Shown: positions 32,804 through 44,400, counted from the first letter of the stretch. The stretch is DNA of 64,000 nt from Scolanthus callimorphus (GCA_033964015.1 CM066912.1:28730532-28794531); one strand, 5' to 3'. Notes: generated by a model not told the origin, from the sequence alone. Made by a program: numbers and translations.

Positions 32804-33077
32804 ACTCTTTTAAAAGATCGTATTAAATAAACGTCCAAAATAAATAACTTTTCAAAGACCTGTTTCTTTCATTAGAAACGGTCGCCATTTTGTTTTCAAC
32901 AATGCGCCTGCGGGCATTAGGGCAGCAGATATACCCATGGGACCGCCATTGGAGCATAAAAACACAACGAAATTTCACCTCCAAATTTTGCTGGATTTAT
33001 TGCTTTTTGCTCAAGTTCTAGACAGTTTTCATTTCTTTTTTGGCTTCAAGTTCACTTGAGCTACATTTAGACTGTAA
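32804..33077. promoter_or_regulatory. Shared TMEM19/CCDC34 promoter interval with YY1-like site
   Basis: Only 274 bp lie between the two divergent start codons. GTCGCCATTTTG at 32881-32892 is, on the minus strand, CAAAATGGCGAC, a close match to the YY1 consensus. A partial second one (ACCGCCATTGG) lies at about 32941. No TATA box is obvious. Short, TATA-less and YY1-bearing intervals are typical of bidirectional housekeeping promoters. Confidence 0.65.
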
Positions 33078-34060
33078 ATGGAAGGCTATTCTCTCGATTC
33101 TTTAGGGGACTCAACGAGATCGTTGCTATCGCCTCTCTACTCTGAACAACAACAACAAAATTCGAAAGAAAAATCACATTCCCGCTCACTGGATCACTCA
33201 TATGGATCAAATACAAGTAATTCAAGCACTGATTTAGAAAGTCTTTTGAACTCAAGTAGTGTAAGGTCAAGTTCTACGCCTAAAAGAAAGAGCAAAAAGT
33301 CAACAACCAGATCTAGTTATTCATCTGGCGTTAGTCATAGTGATAGAACTTTTACAGAGAAGGAAAATAAACCCAAAGAGCTAAGTCCTTGGGAAAAATG
33401 GCTCATTGATAAGACTGTAAAGGAGAGAGAAGAAATGAGCCGCCGTAAAGAACAAAGGAGGAAAGAGAAACAAGAATTAGAGAAGCAAAAAAGAGACAAA
33501 GAAAAACTGGAAAGAGACAGAGAGATTAAGATTCAAGAGTGGCTTGCAGAGAAAGACAGACGGTCTGTGCTTTCAAGAAGTAGTACTCGAAAAACTGAAG
33601 AAGAGCTAATGGCCAAAAAGAGGAGGAAAAACAAATAATTGATGAGAAATCAAAAGTTGCTTATGACAAATGGCTTCAGGAGAAGATGAATTCAGAACAT
33701 GAGAGAAAACAAAATGAGGAAATGGAAGTCAGGAGAAAGAAAGATGAACTTGTGGAAAAGAAAATGAAAAGTGAGCAAGCATATGAGGATTGGTTAAAGA
33801 ACGCAAAGTCCAGACCACATGGTGTTTCTGATAATTTTTGTTATGCAGGAGGAAAATTGACTGGATACTACATGTGGGGGTCATATCCTGCTCCAAAATA
33901 CTGTAACCCATTACCATGGCAACCAACTGTGTCAAAGAGGAGCAAAAGTGCTAGAGGCAAGAAGGGAGAAATGCAACCACCCTCCCCTCCCTTGTTATTT
34001 AGAGACCAGGAGAAGAGAGAGTTGGGTAAAAAGGCAGGAAAAAGAATTTCACCAAGCTGA
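33078..34060 (+). pseudogene. CCDC34: CCDC34-like coiled-coil protein gene with one frameshift
   Basis: The first frame (33078-33638, 186 residues) has a serine-rich N-terminus, the conserved SPWEKWLIDK motif and a lysine/glutamate-rich coiled coil. At about 33622-33630 the homology moves to another frame. It continues as a coiled coil (VAYDKWLQEKM, AYEDWLKNAK) and ends in the CCDC34 C-terminal signature: YAGGKLTGYY, then SYPAPKYCNPLPWQP, stop at 34058-34060. The change corresponds to one missing base or two extra bases, and no GT-AG intron can bridge it. CCDC34 is linked to cilia and sperm flagella in vertebrates. The downstream frame is fully open and conserved, so an assembly error or a very recent mutation is likelier than an old pseudogene. 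There is no intron across the region. Confidence 0.85.
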
Positions 34061-34206
34061 AACATGAATTTTTGATATGAACAAATTGTTATCTGTCTCA
34101 AAATTCCATGACCATAGCAGTACTCTTTTCACATTCCAGTCAAGGGGCAGCAACCAGATGTGTGGCTAGCAACAATTGTATGAATGTTGTTACTAGTCAA
34201 CCCCCT

Positions 34207-34374
34207 CAGTGGTGGATCCAGAAACTTTTCAAGGGGGTGCACAGAATATAAACAATATATAAAGTATGTGGCTAAAAAATGTTCTGCAGTAAGACAGTTT
34301 CATACATTTCCTGTAAAATGTAAAACAAAGGGGGTGCATAGGCACCCATTGTACCCCCTCTAAATCCGCCACTG
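34207..34374. mobile_element. hAT-like MITE (CAGTGGTGGATCCAG ends)
   Basis: The ends CAGTGGTGGATCCAGAAAC and CTAAATCCGCCACTG are inverted repeats of the widespread CAGTGGCGGATCCAG type seen in hAT-derived elements of many animals. The 168-bp body has no ORF. A fragment of the same type is at about 36360-36410. Confidence 0.65.
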
Positions 34375-35499
34375 CCCCTCCCCTGAATGACTCAAAATAT
34401 AGACTAGAATTTGAGGTTGCCTTCAATTTTGCAACTAAAATGCTACTCGATGCAACTAAATTTATGCAACAATCTGTTAAAGTGCAATTATTAACATTGT
34501 TTAAGCTGGAGCCCTGTCTCATAATGTGCTTTGTCATTCCCAGTTGTACAAAATTTTCATTTTTGTAGCTTTTTAATAGTACTATTTTTTATCATGTCAC
34601 AGGCTTTTGCTTAGTGTAACTTTTTAATAGTACTTCTGCAGGAAGCATTATTACTCAAAAACTTGATCATACCTGCCTCGTACCCAAGCACCGCAAACCT
34701 GCGGTGATCTGTGAAAGGTAAAATCTCGAGGGGTACAATGCAGCATGGGAAGGCTCGGGTGCTGTCGCAAAGTACTCAACTCAATAGCATTATAACAGAT
34801 CGATAAATTATTTATTGTTAATAGTTATTTATTAGTCAAGTTATATATGGGCTACATTGTGCAAAAACGACATGGACAGCATTAATGTACATGAATGGAA
34901 AGTGTAACTAAAATGTCTTCCAGAAAGTTAATGTCTTCAAATGTTTTGCCTGTTTTGTACTTGTGCTAAGAAAACTAATACTTGAAAAATATATACATCA
35001 GTTGAAAGAAAGAAATCCTAAGTTTTTGTCATTGTCATGCCAGCCAGCCCTTATTGCCTGACGTCGCCTATTCTGTAATGGGCAGTTGCAAAAAGATATG
35101 TAAGTAAAGATCTCTTGAATTCTCTCATGGTGGGTATTCCCAAGATATTGAGAATTCTAGATAGGTACATAAAGTTCAGAGCCAAGTTCTTGAAAGGCAG
35201 GATAGCTCTATTTATAGGAGAATAGATGTGCCTTAGTTATAGGGATTACTTTAATATTCCTGTGATAGAACAGCTCACCACTAAGAGGAACTTCACTGGA
35301 ATGGCAGGGTGAGGGACAATGCAAGATTTCCACAATACATCGGTTGCTAAAATGTGGATGATCTGACTGCAAAACAGATGCCACCCTAAAAATGGTCCCA
35401 TTTGCCAAAGTAGGAAGCTAATCGTTGAGTCACAGAAGAAAATACTGTTAGCGAAATAGTTTTCTAGGTTTTGACTAAAATAAGAATCTCTAGAAAGAG
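34375..35499. other. Intergenic, no gene recognised
   Basis: AT-rich sequence with a short palindrome (TTGAATTCTC...GAGAATTC, 35115-35157). A minus-strand open stretch at 35208-35397 behind a TTTTGCAG acceptor could be an alternative last exon of the gene upstream, but no homology supports it. Confidence 0.4.
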
Positions 35500-37415
35500 C
35501 TATAAAAAGTCAGTTTGAGTTGCTGCATCTGCTCGAGTTGGCTTCTTGGTTGCCTGTGGAACACATCCATGCTCTCTCCATTTCTTGGTTTCACTGTGGT
35601 TGGTCCTTTTCTTGATACCCATCTACAGCAAACAGTGGTAAATTAATGTTTGAGGTTGCAATACCACTTGGAGGGGGAGGGGGATCCTCCACGATAGAAA
35701 GCATTCAGCAGATAGACAGACAGACTTCAACCCAAATAAATTTAAATAAAAAGCATGTTTTCCCAGTTTACAACAACTCTTCAACATAATTTCTTTCCGG
35801 AAAGAGAAGCACTCATCTATAAATTTTGCAATTTTCCTTTGCATATGAATATTCTTGTTAATTAGAAAGTGAAAGGCATTTTCAGTTGACATTTTTCAAA
35901 TTTAACCTTCCCGTTTTCTCGATACATTTTACCAGCTCTTCGCGTTTATCTTCAGCATGGAAACGAGGCCAAGCAGGGCACGGGTTTTGCTCATGTTGGA
36001 AAGCGAAGCCTGATGCTGGGATTTGGGGTACAAAAGTTGACAAAGCTACCAAAAGTACACCTTATTTGTTTAAGAACCAAAAGTTGATTGGCTCACTGTT
36101 TTTTCTGCTTTGCCGGGTCATTGTGGAAACAAAATGGCGGCGCGTGACAAAGGCCAATGTACTGGTGTACTGGATTACCTTCTTGAGTGAATCCCAATGC
36201 AAAGCCTACCCGTGTTTGGAGATGCAATACCTCTTTCAATCAAAACTTGCTCGTTTACTGGCATTTTACCTTGCATGTCCTATCTGGATAATGCTTGGGC
36301 TTTATCAGATCTGGAATTTCAGCTATGTTATGCGATATGTCCTGCAAAACAACAAGAGTGCACATTCAGTGCTGGATCCAGAAATACCAGGAAGGGGTGG
36401 CTCATGAACTAAGGGCTGTATCTAAGTATAAAGTGATTTTGATTTTACTCTAGCGTACCTTACAAAAAAAACTCTAGCTATACCCTTGACCGTCTGTAAA
36501 TATTTTGAAGATATGCAAGCCCCTCTGCCCTCGAGGAACCAATCCTAAAACTTGTGTGAACAGAAACTGAACTCCCATATGGAGAAGTCTAATACTGCAT
36601 TCACACCAAAACCATGTTTAGTTAAACAAGGTTTTTCTTCGCCTCACGACATGTGAAGCTTCTTACTGCGATAAAGTCTTACTAGCTAATGATCACTTCG
36701 TAACATGTACAGTACAGTCTATTTAGTTTTTTCTTTGGAGCTTTCTCCTCTTGAGAGATAAAATTTTAAACCAGTTTAATTAAACTACCTTTAAACTGGT
36801 TTAAGCGCCGGTGTGAATGGGGTATAACATTTGAAGAACACAATGCAGACAGCAGGGGCCATCCTCGTTCCTGGGTCGTCCTCAAGGGAAGAAAAGGATG
36901 GCTTTCGAGGGGAGGACTCTGGAGTGCGGAAGGGATGCTGCTCGATGCCCCTTCTCATCAAAATTTACAAAGGACATCAGCTCAAACCAAGAAAAAGATG
37001 ACTTCAGGATCGCGTGCAATAGATGATACAAGTATATGTAGGTATAACTTCAAGAAACGGGTTCCTTTAGTCTAGAATCCCGTTCGCATGAGATGTAAAA
37101 TGGTACTTACAATCCACTTAGTGCCGCACTCGGCTAGCTTCCACACACCTTGTACCCGTGGCTGTCTGGGGCACTCGCGTAAAATGTCCTCCCATCCGCG
37201 AACCCATTTGACCTCTCTACAACGAGAGCACAACAATCAACCATGCAAAATGAAAACTATCGTCTCAAAATGTTCGCTTTTATTATAGATGTTGCACCGT
37301 GAAAGGGGACATAGTATAAACAAAAACGGAGCGTGAAGGTTTTTATCATCTGCAAAATGCAGGTGATTTCTTACCGTGTGTAGTATTCACGTTCTTGGTC
37401 GTTGTTTCTTGGCAT
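35500..37415 (-). CDS. Small basic protein, three predicted exons, unrecognised
   Basis: Three minus-strand exons join in phase: 37415-37375 (from an ATG), 37216-37111 and 35622-35500 (to a TAG). The junctions are CACG|GTAAGA, TTGTAG|A, GGATT|GTAAGT and GCTGTAG|ATG. The product would have 89 residues: a polar N-terminus, a tryptophan-rich middle (KWVRGWEDILRECPRQPRVQ, then VWKLAECGTKW), and a basic C-terminus ending in ADAATQTDFL. No signal peptide or membrane segment is present. I do not recognise the family. Small tryptophan-rich basic proteins of this kind include ciliary microtubule inner proteins, but that is only an analogy. The exon phases and good consensus sites are the main evidence. 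The long intron of about 1.5 kb leaves room for a missed exon. Confidence 0.5.
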
Positions 37416-38058
37416 TGTTCAGATAGCTTCGGAAAGATACTCTATGCAGTGTCCTATGTATAGTGTTGTTTTCAAAACTGCGTGAATGTTTTCACTGATT
37501 GCGCTTGTATGGTCGCGTGATTTGTATGCGCGCGCGCGCGGAACTTCTAACGGTAATCAGGCAAGCGCGCGAGTTGTTCTATATAATAAATGCGCGCCGT
37601 GTATTTGCCCATTTTATGAAGTAAACGAAGAGGGCACATTCTGGATTGAGAACCGGGCGACACAAATGAATATCAAAACAACAACGTATGCCTGCCAGAG
37701 CACAATTCACCTGCCCCTGGTATCCCTGTCTTCAAGAACAAGGCTAGAAAACGTAGACCTACATTACGTCAAGGGGTTCCGCTCATAGCACTTCGGCTGT
37801 GCATGTGGTGGCTTTTCCAGGAAAACAAATCCCATTTCCGTTTCCCTTTTCTTGCTAGTCTACGTTTGTAGAGCTTTCCGTCTCGTCACTCCACAGGCAG
37901 CCCAAGTATAATGGTCGTTTAAAAAAAATATTCTGGCTTGGCGATATTTATAGTGTTAATGTGGCTTTGTGTAAGAGTAATCGAAAAACTCGCTAAATTG
38001 CTATAAAATCGTCACTGAGTTCTGGTAAACTATGGCAAATAAAAGTAGAAGACTTACA

Positions 38059-38343
38059 TTAAGTTGTCCTGTTGTCCTTTCCTCGTCTAGAGGCGTTTAA
38101 GAGTGTTTCCGAGGGTTCCACCGGCCCCTCTAACCAGAGGGGAAGGCTCCAAACAACAATATCGAACGCCTCGCATCGCGACCGAATTTCTTCGATAAAT
38201 CGCCACTCGATCGGCGCCCTAATCACACCAGGAGAACCGTCTTGCATATATCTTTCCTGCAAAGCAGCGCTGTCTCGATTAAAACATCCGAACACGGTGA
38301 ATTTCGGTATTTTTTCCGTTGAACTTCGACAAGCCAATTTCAC
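38059..38343 (-). CDS. Unassigned open frame next to a palindromic element
   Basis: The minus strand is open for 94 codons to a TAA at about 38059, immediately followed by a good donor-like GTAAGT. It has no ATG at its upstream edge, which coincides with the boundary of the palindromic element at 38344-38614. The translation is varied and protein-like (FTVFGCFNRDSAALQERYM, PIEWRFIEEIRSRCEAFDIV), but I recognise no family. It could be the surviving part of an exon cut by the insertion, or chance. Confidence 0.25.
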   Translation of the reverse strand: MKLACRSSTEKIPKFTVFGCFNRDSAALQERYMQDGSPGVIRAPIEWRFIEEIRSRCEAFDIVVWSLPLWLEGPVEPSETLLNASRRGKDNRTT

Positions 38344-38614
38344 CGACTTGCGAAGTCAGGGGCCCTTTGGCCCAGGAAAACCGTTGCTCCAGTTACAGCG
38401 TTATCCTAGCCAGGCCTTCTGGCTTGATAGCCAGGCCTTCTTGCAAAAAGTCACTGTCACATGTAGGGGCAGGCTAAATTTGCATGTCGCTCACAATCCC
38501 CATTGGCTATCAAGCCAGAAGGCCTGGCTATCAAGCCAGAAGGCCTGGCTAGGATAACGCTGTAACTGGAGCAACGGTTTTCATGGGCCAAAGGGCCCCT
38601 GACTTCGCAAGTCG
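38344..38614. mobile_element. Long-arm palindromic element
   Basis: The arms (38344 to about 38432 and about 38505 to 38614) are near-perfect inverted repeats of some 90 bp, from CGACTTGCGAAGTCAGGGGC through CCGTTGCTCCAGTTACAGCG to CCAGGCCTTCTGGCTTGATA. In the right arm the unit CAAGCCAGAAGGCCTGGCTAT is duplicated. The high arm identity suggests recent activity or gene conversion between arms. Confidence 0.85.
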
Positions 38615-39308
38615 CCTTTCTGAGCACCCCCACTTTTTGAAGCTAGATATATTTTTTGTATTTACACGTAAAGGAGAAAAGGAACAGAAGAACAGAAGGG
38701 TGTCCTTTTTTTGTTTCTGTTTTGACATTAGGCTCAGAGAACGTAGGGGTTAAGATTATATTGTGACATATTTTCAATGTATTTCAATGTATTCGAGGTA
38801 AAAACATGACAAAAACGAAATTTTTTGCCTCTTCGGCACCCCCACTTTTGAGGGTGCTTCGCGCGTGGCCCCTGTAGAGCCAGAAAATCTTTTTTAGTAA
38901 CATATTTTCATTATTTTCTGAGCGTTTGTTTGTGTTAGTTTTTACTCGCGAAGGCTACAAATAAAACGACATGAAACGACCTGTCCCGTTTTGCATTTTT
39001 CAGTATAATTCGTTCTGCTTGGAGTGAGGTGTTTGTATAACGTTACAGGATCCTACAAGCCAGTTGGTAAACTGCAAGTTTTTGTTAAATTTCAATGTGA
39101 AAAACAGACTTTTCGGACGCTCTCCTGGTAGGAAAAGACCTGGTATGGAAGTTTCTTACTCATAGTAATGGTGCCTTGGTTCGCATCCAGTTGTTTATTC
39201 AGGTTCACAAGGAATTTCTGCAGAAACCCATACATGGGAAAAGCTGAATAATTTCCCATGTAGAAGAATGGTGGGAAGTTTTCGGATTTTCCATGGCCTT
39301 TCATGTGA

Positions 39309-39435
39309 ATTCCAGGGCCGTAGCTAGTGGGGGGCGGGGGGGTTCAGGGCAGAGGGGGCAGTTGCCCCCCAGCAAAAACAAAGAATGACCAAGGCTTGCC
39401 CCCCCAGACAAAAATTTCTAATTTCTAGCTACGGC
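39309..39435. repeat. GGGCCGTAGCTAG repeat, compact copy
   Basis: The segment begins with GGGCCGTAGCTAGTGGGGGG and ends TTTCTAGCTACGGCC, making inverted termini around CAGAGGGGGCAGTTGCCCCC. It is the uninterrupted relative of the split copy at 10268-11473. Confidence 0.75.
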
Positions 39436-39737
39436 CATGCGTGCGCCTTGGGAAATTCAGCTTTTCCCGTGGATGATGCATGGGTTCGGGTTTCCAGGTT
39501 TCGGCTAGCGAACTTATTCAATCTCGGTTTACGAAAAGATGATTTACTTTCTTGGTTTACTTTCTGATAATTTATTGGAAGTCTAAATAAACAAGTCTGA
39601 AAACGTGCTATTTGTTTTGTGTTACTTTTTGCTAATGTATGTTGATTTATGCCAGTGAAAGACTGACAGAGCGGATTTCAGATGACTGTCGTTAGTAATT
39701 GGTAATCACTTCGTAGATTTTTGAATCAGAATTGGTG

Positions 39738-39818
39738 ATTAATGATGATAGAGAATGGAAAACCAAAACAGAAACACAAAATATGCCAACGTTTCAGACC
39801 TTTATTTCGGTCCTTCTT
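39738..39818. mobile_element. 81-bp Penelope-like 3' fragment with 11-bp target duplication
   Basis: CAGAATTGGTG occurs at 39727-39737 and 39819-39829, framing 81 bp. Read on the minus strand, the insert holds CTGAAGA, a short stem (GGACC with GGTCT), GAAACG and TTGG. That is the same layout as the hammerhead-like 3' end of the Penelope-like element at 3865-3907, so this is probably an extremely truncated retrocopy of such an element. Confidence 0.6.
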
Positions 39819-39912
39819 CAGAATTGGTGTTATCACTTTTATAATTACATGTAATTACTCCTGTAGGTTTTGTTCAGAATTGGTGTGATCACTTTGTGAT
39901 TGGTTTCACTAC

Positions 39913-40080
39913 TAGCCTGCTAGCCGGCTCTCCAGTGGGTTTTTTCGGATATTCGATTTTTTTTGCGCGCGGGATTCCTGTCTCCCCCGCGACACAGGAA
40001 TCCCGACGCCACAGGAACCCCGCGCGCGCCCTAACGAATTCTTCTCTGGAAAACCCACTGGAGAGCCGGCTCCCAGGCTA
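39913..40080. mobile_element. Mutator-like MITE with perfect 9-bp duplication
   Basis: The terminal inverted repeats TAGCCTGCTAGCCGGCTC and GAGCCGGCTCCCAGGCTA continue as TCCAGTGGGTTTT. The flanks TTTCACTAC (39904-39912 and 40081-40089) are identical nine-base duplications, typical of Mutator-like transposition. The GC-rich interior (GCGCGCGGGATTCC) has no ORF. Confidence 0.85.
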
Positions 40081-41424
40081 TTTCACTACAGTCATATGAA
40101 TCTGCTAGAGCTAGAAATAGCAATTCAAATCCATGCGAACACGGGCTATAGGATAGATTACATTAGCATTGTTGTGGAAACGGCTGTGACGAGTTTGTGT
40201 GTAATAAATCGATTGAAATGGGCTCGTTATGCAGGTTGCAAAACTTCAATTATTTATCTAGTCCTAACTACAGTTCAGCTTTATTTCTTTTTACAGGTTT
40301 GTACGGGACTGTATTCTCTCCCTTTACTGTAAAATGGAGAGGAGATCCAGTTGTGTACTATTTCTACCCTTTTCTCCAGTTGTATACGTTTTCTACCCTT
40401 TTATCTTTGGTGGGTGCAGGCAAAAGTGATAGTTATCGATTAGGCGCGGCGCGTCTCTTGAATAGAAAACGTACAAGTACACTGGGAGAAACTGGGCGAG
40501 ACTGATTGGTTCGTACAGTTTGATTGACTAAGAAGAAATGCCCAAAACCCACTCGCAATGTTTTGACTACTGGGTCGCGTGCTGCCTGAAACAGCTGTAC
40601 ACGCCCAGCACTTCATAAATAAGGCGTCACGAGAATATAGAACCGCTGAAACAAAATAACTCGGTCTTTCCGTTCCTAACCGGATAGGGGAGAATGGGGA
40701 GGGACGTGTAATATTTAGTAAAGCTCTCTGACACCTGAGCACATAGACAGATGGCAAAATGCCAATTAATTTTTAAACTAATCTACATGTATTTGAATTA
40801 AAAGAGCACATGCTAGCTCGAATTCCAAACAAAGAAAGCAGTTTGAAAAACAAGCCATAGTCTAGACTAGAACGAACAAAAAAGAAAAGGAATTTGCAGC
40901 TGAAAGAGAGTGTTTCTACAGGCTCAAAGATTTTTCTTCCAGATAAAAAAGCGTTATTTTATCGGTACAATTGTGACTTTGTTTTCAACGCGTGGACCGT
41001 TTTCGTTGTTGAGACCGAAAAAATCCACTTGCGTCACAATCACGTCCTACGCCCTCGATAATATTTGTTTTGTTACTTTTGTAACACCTCTTATTTGTAA
41101 ATGAATTTCGATTACTTTGCAACAAATTTAACAGCGCTTAAACGTTCTAAGACGCACTTTTTCATGCCTGGAAAAGTCTGTTCGCTTTTTCAAAAAGCGA
41201 TGAGAGCTTACACAGGATTAAAACCGATAAAACTATTAGCTGTCAATCAATCAAAGCCACCATGGCAACTGACATCCCTATGCTTATTATGCATATTTTA
41301 AAAAGCGGGTATGAACAACAAAGTGATCAGTCAGTTTTGATTCGCGTGGGTTGAGCTTTTAAATATGGATAGACAAGACTTATATTCACTTTTCCCTCCG
41401 TAGAGAAGTGAAACAGCTTTCATT

Positions 41425-44400
41425 ATGTTAACTTATGTCGTAGTCGAGGGAGAAAGCGCTCGAACTATAGGTAAGTCAAAATTGTTGCTATATTTCGAAG
41501 TTATTTTAGCAAAGCAGTACAAAACCGTGGTCGATTGGTTATTACGGGTGAAGAGAACAAACTGAAGAGTAAGGCTCTTTACAAGACACAAAAGAACAGA
41601 AACAGCGTATTGCTCATTTGGGATTCATCGATCACAACTTCCTGCTTACGATATTTTCGAAACGAACGGCAAAAGTTCTTGTTGTTTTGAAATTAATTCG
41701 AAGAGTTTAACGGTTATCAGTTTCGGCTTGGTTTTTCTTGGTTCGGTGAACACAAGTCAGAAGCATCCCGCAAATCAATTCAACACTTTTAAATACCAAA
41801 GAATGTACTAAATAGATCTGTTAATAAGTCTCTTAAAGAAGAAAGTCTTTTAAAAGATTCGGGATACCAGTTGAATGTTTTATTCACGAGAACTTTTGAC
41901 AATCGATTAGAAATTTGGCGCTCGCTGAATAGTTGAAATTTAATCCTCGTATTTCAGACAGAAGTCACGAAGGTTAAGATAAATAAAATAACATAGGTTA
42001 AATTTCCATTTCGCCAATCTAAAATCATACACAAAGGCGAAATGCCAAGTTCTGATATAAAACCATGTCTTTCAGTTTTACGCGTCTCTGCACGCGAAAG
42101 TTCGCTGAGGTGAAACGCGCGTGTCTGTGTTAATTTAAGTCTAACAACATAATTTAATTTCCTTTTTTTAAATATTTATGATTTGTTTAGATGGAGCAAA
42201 TTGGGCACCAATTCTTGCGAGTTTGGTATCCCTTAGCACAGTGGCTATATTATGTTCTTGGTGTTACAATTGTTGGAAGAAACGTACTTCAAAGGACTCG
42301 GAGACCTCTGAAACCTTGGACTCAAGTTCTGAATCGTTAGCATCGACGCCAGGCCATAAATATCGAAGTATTGGACAAAGGCCGACAGGGCAGATACAGC
42401 CGCCCTATCAAATGCCTTATACCTCCCGTTTTCCGTACGATTCGCCAGATTATGGTAGAAAATCACTTAAATTTGGCCAGCCGCCGGTACAAGAATTCGA
42501 CTTGCAGACACCTCAGCCAGATGTTGCAAAAGTGGAAGTGCCTCCAGCTCCTCCTCCCCCTCCGGAATCCAACCTTCCAGGAGACTTGGGAAAACTGTTC
42601 TTTTCCCTGAATTATAATTCGCATCATATGGTCCTAACTCTAAAAATTCTCAGGGCCACTAATTTACCGGCGAAGGACTTCAGCGGGACAAGTGATCCCT
42701 TCGTGAAGATCATGCTTCTACCAGATAAGAAGCATAAATTAGAGACCAGAGTCAAACGAAAGAATTTAAACCCAGTTTGGAACGAAGTATTTACGTTCGA
42801 GGGTTTTCCTCATAATAAATTGCTCGAAAGAACGCTTTATATGCAAGTGCTGGATTATGATAGATTCTCTAGAAATGATCCTATTGGAGAAATTGAGATT
42901 CCACTAGAAAATATCGACCTTGGACCCATGACTCTCACATTTACCAAGGATTTACTACTGTGCAAGAAAGATAAGGTAAGATATGAAACATTAATTCTTC
43001 AGTAAACATTCAATGGTAAATTTGTTATTTAAATATTCATTTATTTTACAGAATGTTAAACATTTTAAACTTTCAAGCAATTAAATTGATATTCAATGCC
43101 TTTTTGTTTTTATGAATACATTAAATATACTAAATTCTTATTAACTCTTAGAAATGTATGAATTTCTTGATAAAAACACTGTTCAGCCATTTTCGTTAGG
43201 TTTCGCGACTTGCAGTGAAGGAACCACATTTTCTTTACGAGCGTTTTTATGACAAAGTATTTTTGTATATTTGCAGTACCTTCGGGCGTTTAAAAAATAT
43301 TATAGTTAGCACATAATTTCCCTATAAATAAAACATTTATGTAAAAAGAAAAATAGCCAGGCGTGTAACTACTGTACGCAAATACGCACGTGCGTACTCG
43401 TGAAGCCAAAATTAAGCAATAAATGATGCAACAGAAATGGGAAGCTGAGCCGCTGATGAAAGCAATGCAGTGCATACCTCAAAAAATGTACGGCTACGCC
43501 CCTGAAGTAATGATTATTTATATATCAAAGAAAGGCTGTTTAACAATTTTGATAAGTGTGCAAGAGTCATATGTCTGAGCTGAGTGAATAAAAGGACTTT
43601 TAATTTTTGTATACACTTCAAAGAAAACGTTATGAAATATTTATGTTGTAAAACGGTGAAATGGTCGTGGATCGTTGCACGTTTTTACGTAAAAACTTTT
43701 TTCAAGAAACACGAGACATAGATATGCCCAAAACATAAGAGAAGGTCAGAACTGGGAATTAAGAAAAAAATAAGTCGCATTTTAGCCAATAGCTTATTTG
43801 CATTTTACTGACTGTGGATGAAAAATGAACTAAAATTTCATGCAAATAGAAACGTTCAATCGAAAACGCGACTCAACACAGGCGCAATTTCCAGCCTTGA
43901 ACAGCTGAATGTTCATAAACTTACTACAAATAATTGAGAATTTTTTTACATAGTTTAAGCCCGAGCTCTACTCTAACTCTACTCAAAAGAATATATATCA
44001 AATATCAAACTTATCATGAAAGAAAAGATAAGTGTTATCTGTCAAGCATAGTTCACAATGGGTTATAATATATCTTGACTCGGATCCAGAAATTTCTCAA
44101 ACATTTTTCCTATAAACAGCTGTTCCAAAGTAATTAATTTCTGATATAAAAACAGTTTGGTAACTGTATTTTATTTAGAAGATGGCCAACAGGATGCTCA
44201 GTTGGAACTTCCCCCTAATAACGAATATTATGAATTAATTAGAATGGTTTTCGAATAGTAGATAAGCTGACAGCTGGGAAAAACGCATAGGGTTTCTTGT
44301 CATATAACTTTTTTCTCTGACTGATAAGCAGTTCCCGCCTTTGGCCCAAAAGCGCGGAAAATATTGCACCTAACAATGTTTTTAAGGCTTAATTAAGCCG

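Larger units (their letters stand above)
39668..40108. mobile_element. Family A MITE carrying two nested insertions
   Basis: The ends GAGCGGATTTCAGATGACTG and CAGTCATATGAATCTGCTAG match the copy at 9363-9492. Compared with that copy, two stretches are extra: 39738-39818, with an 11-bp duplication, and 39913-40080, with a 9-bp duplication. The empty-site order can thus be read directly from the other copy. Confidence 0.8.

Noticed and set aside
35208..35408. Minus-strand frame with HFSNRCIVEILHCPSP
   Set aside because: A TTTTGCAG acceptor precedes it, but no exon upstream joins in phase with support and no family is recognised. It was kept only as a possible alternative exon.
35886..36412. 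Overlapping plus-strand frames of 173 and 71 codons around an ATGGCGGCGCG start
   Set aside because: A YY1-like ATGGCGGC at 36134 looks like a gene start, but its own frame stops after 18 codons. The longer frames have no family, start context or splice partners, and they end in a hAT-type repeat.
42178..42190. ATG at 42178 as the synaptotagmin start
   Set aside because: It lies in the pyrimidine-rich tract of an acceptor (TTTGTTTAG), and an upstream exon at 41425-41470 joins exactly in phase, so the upstream start is preferred.
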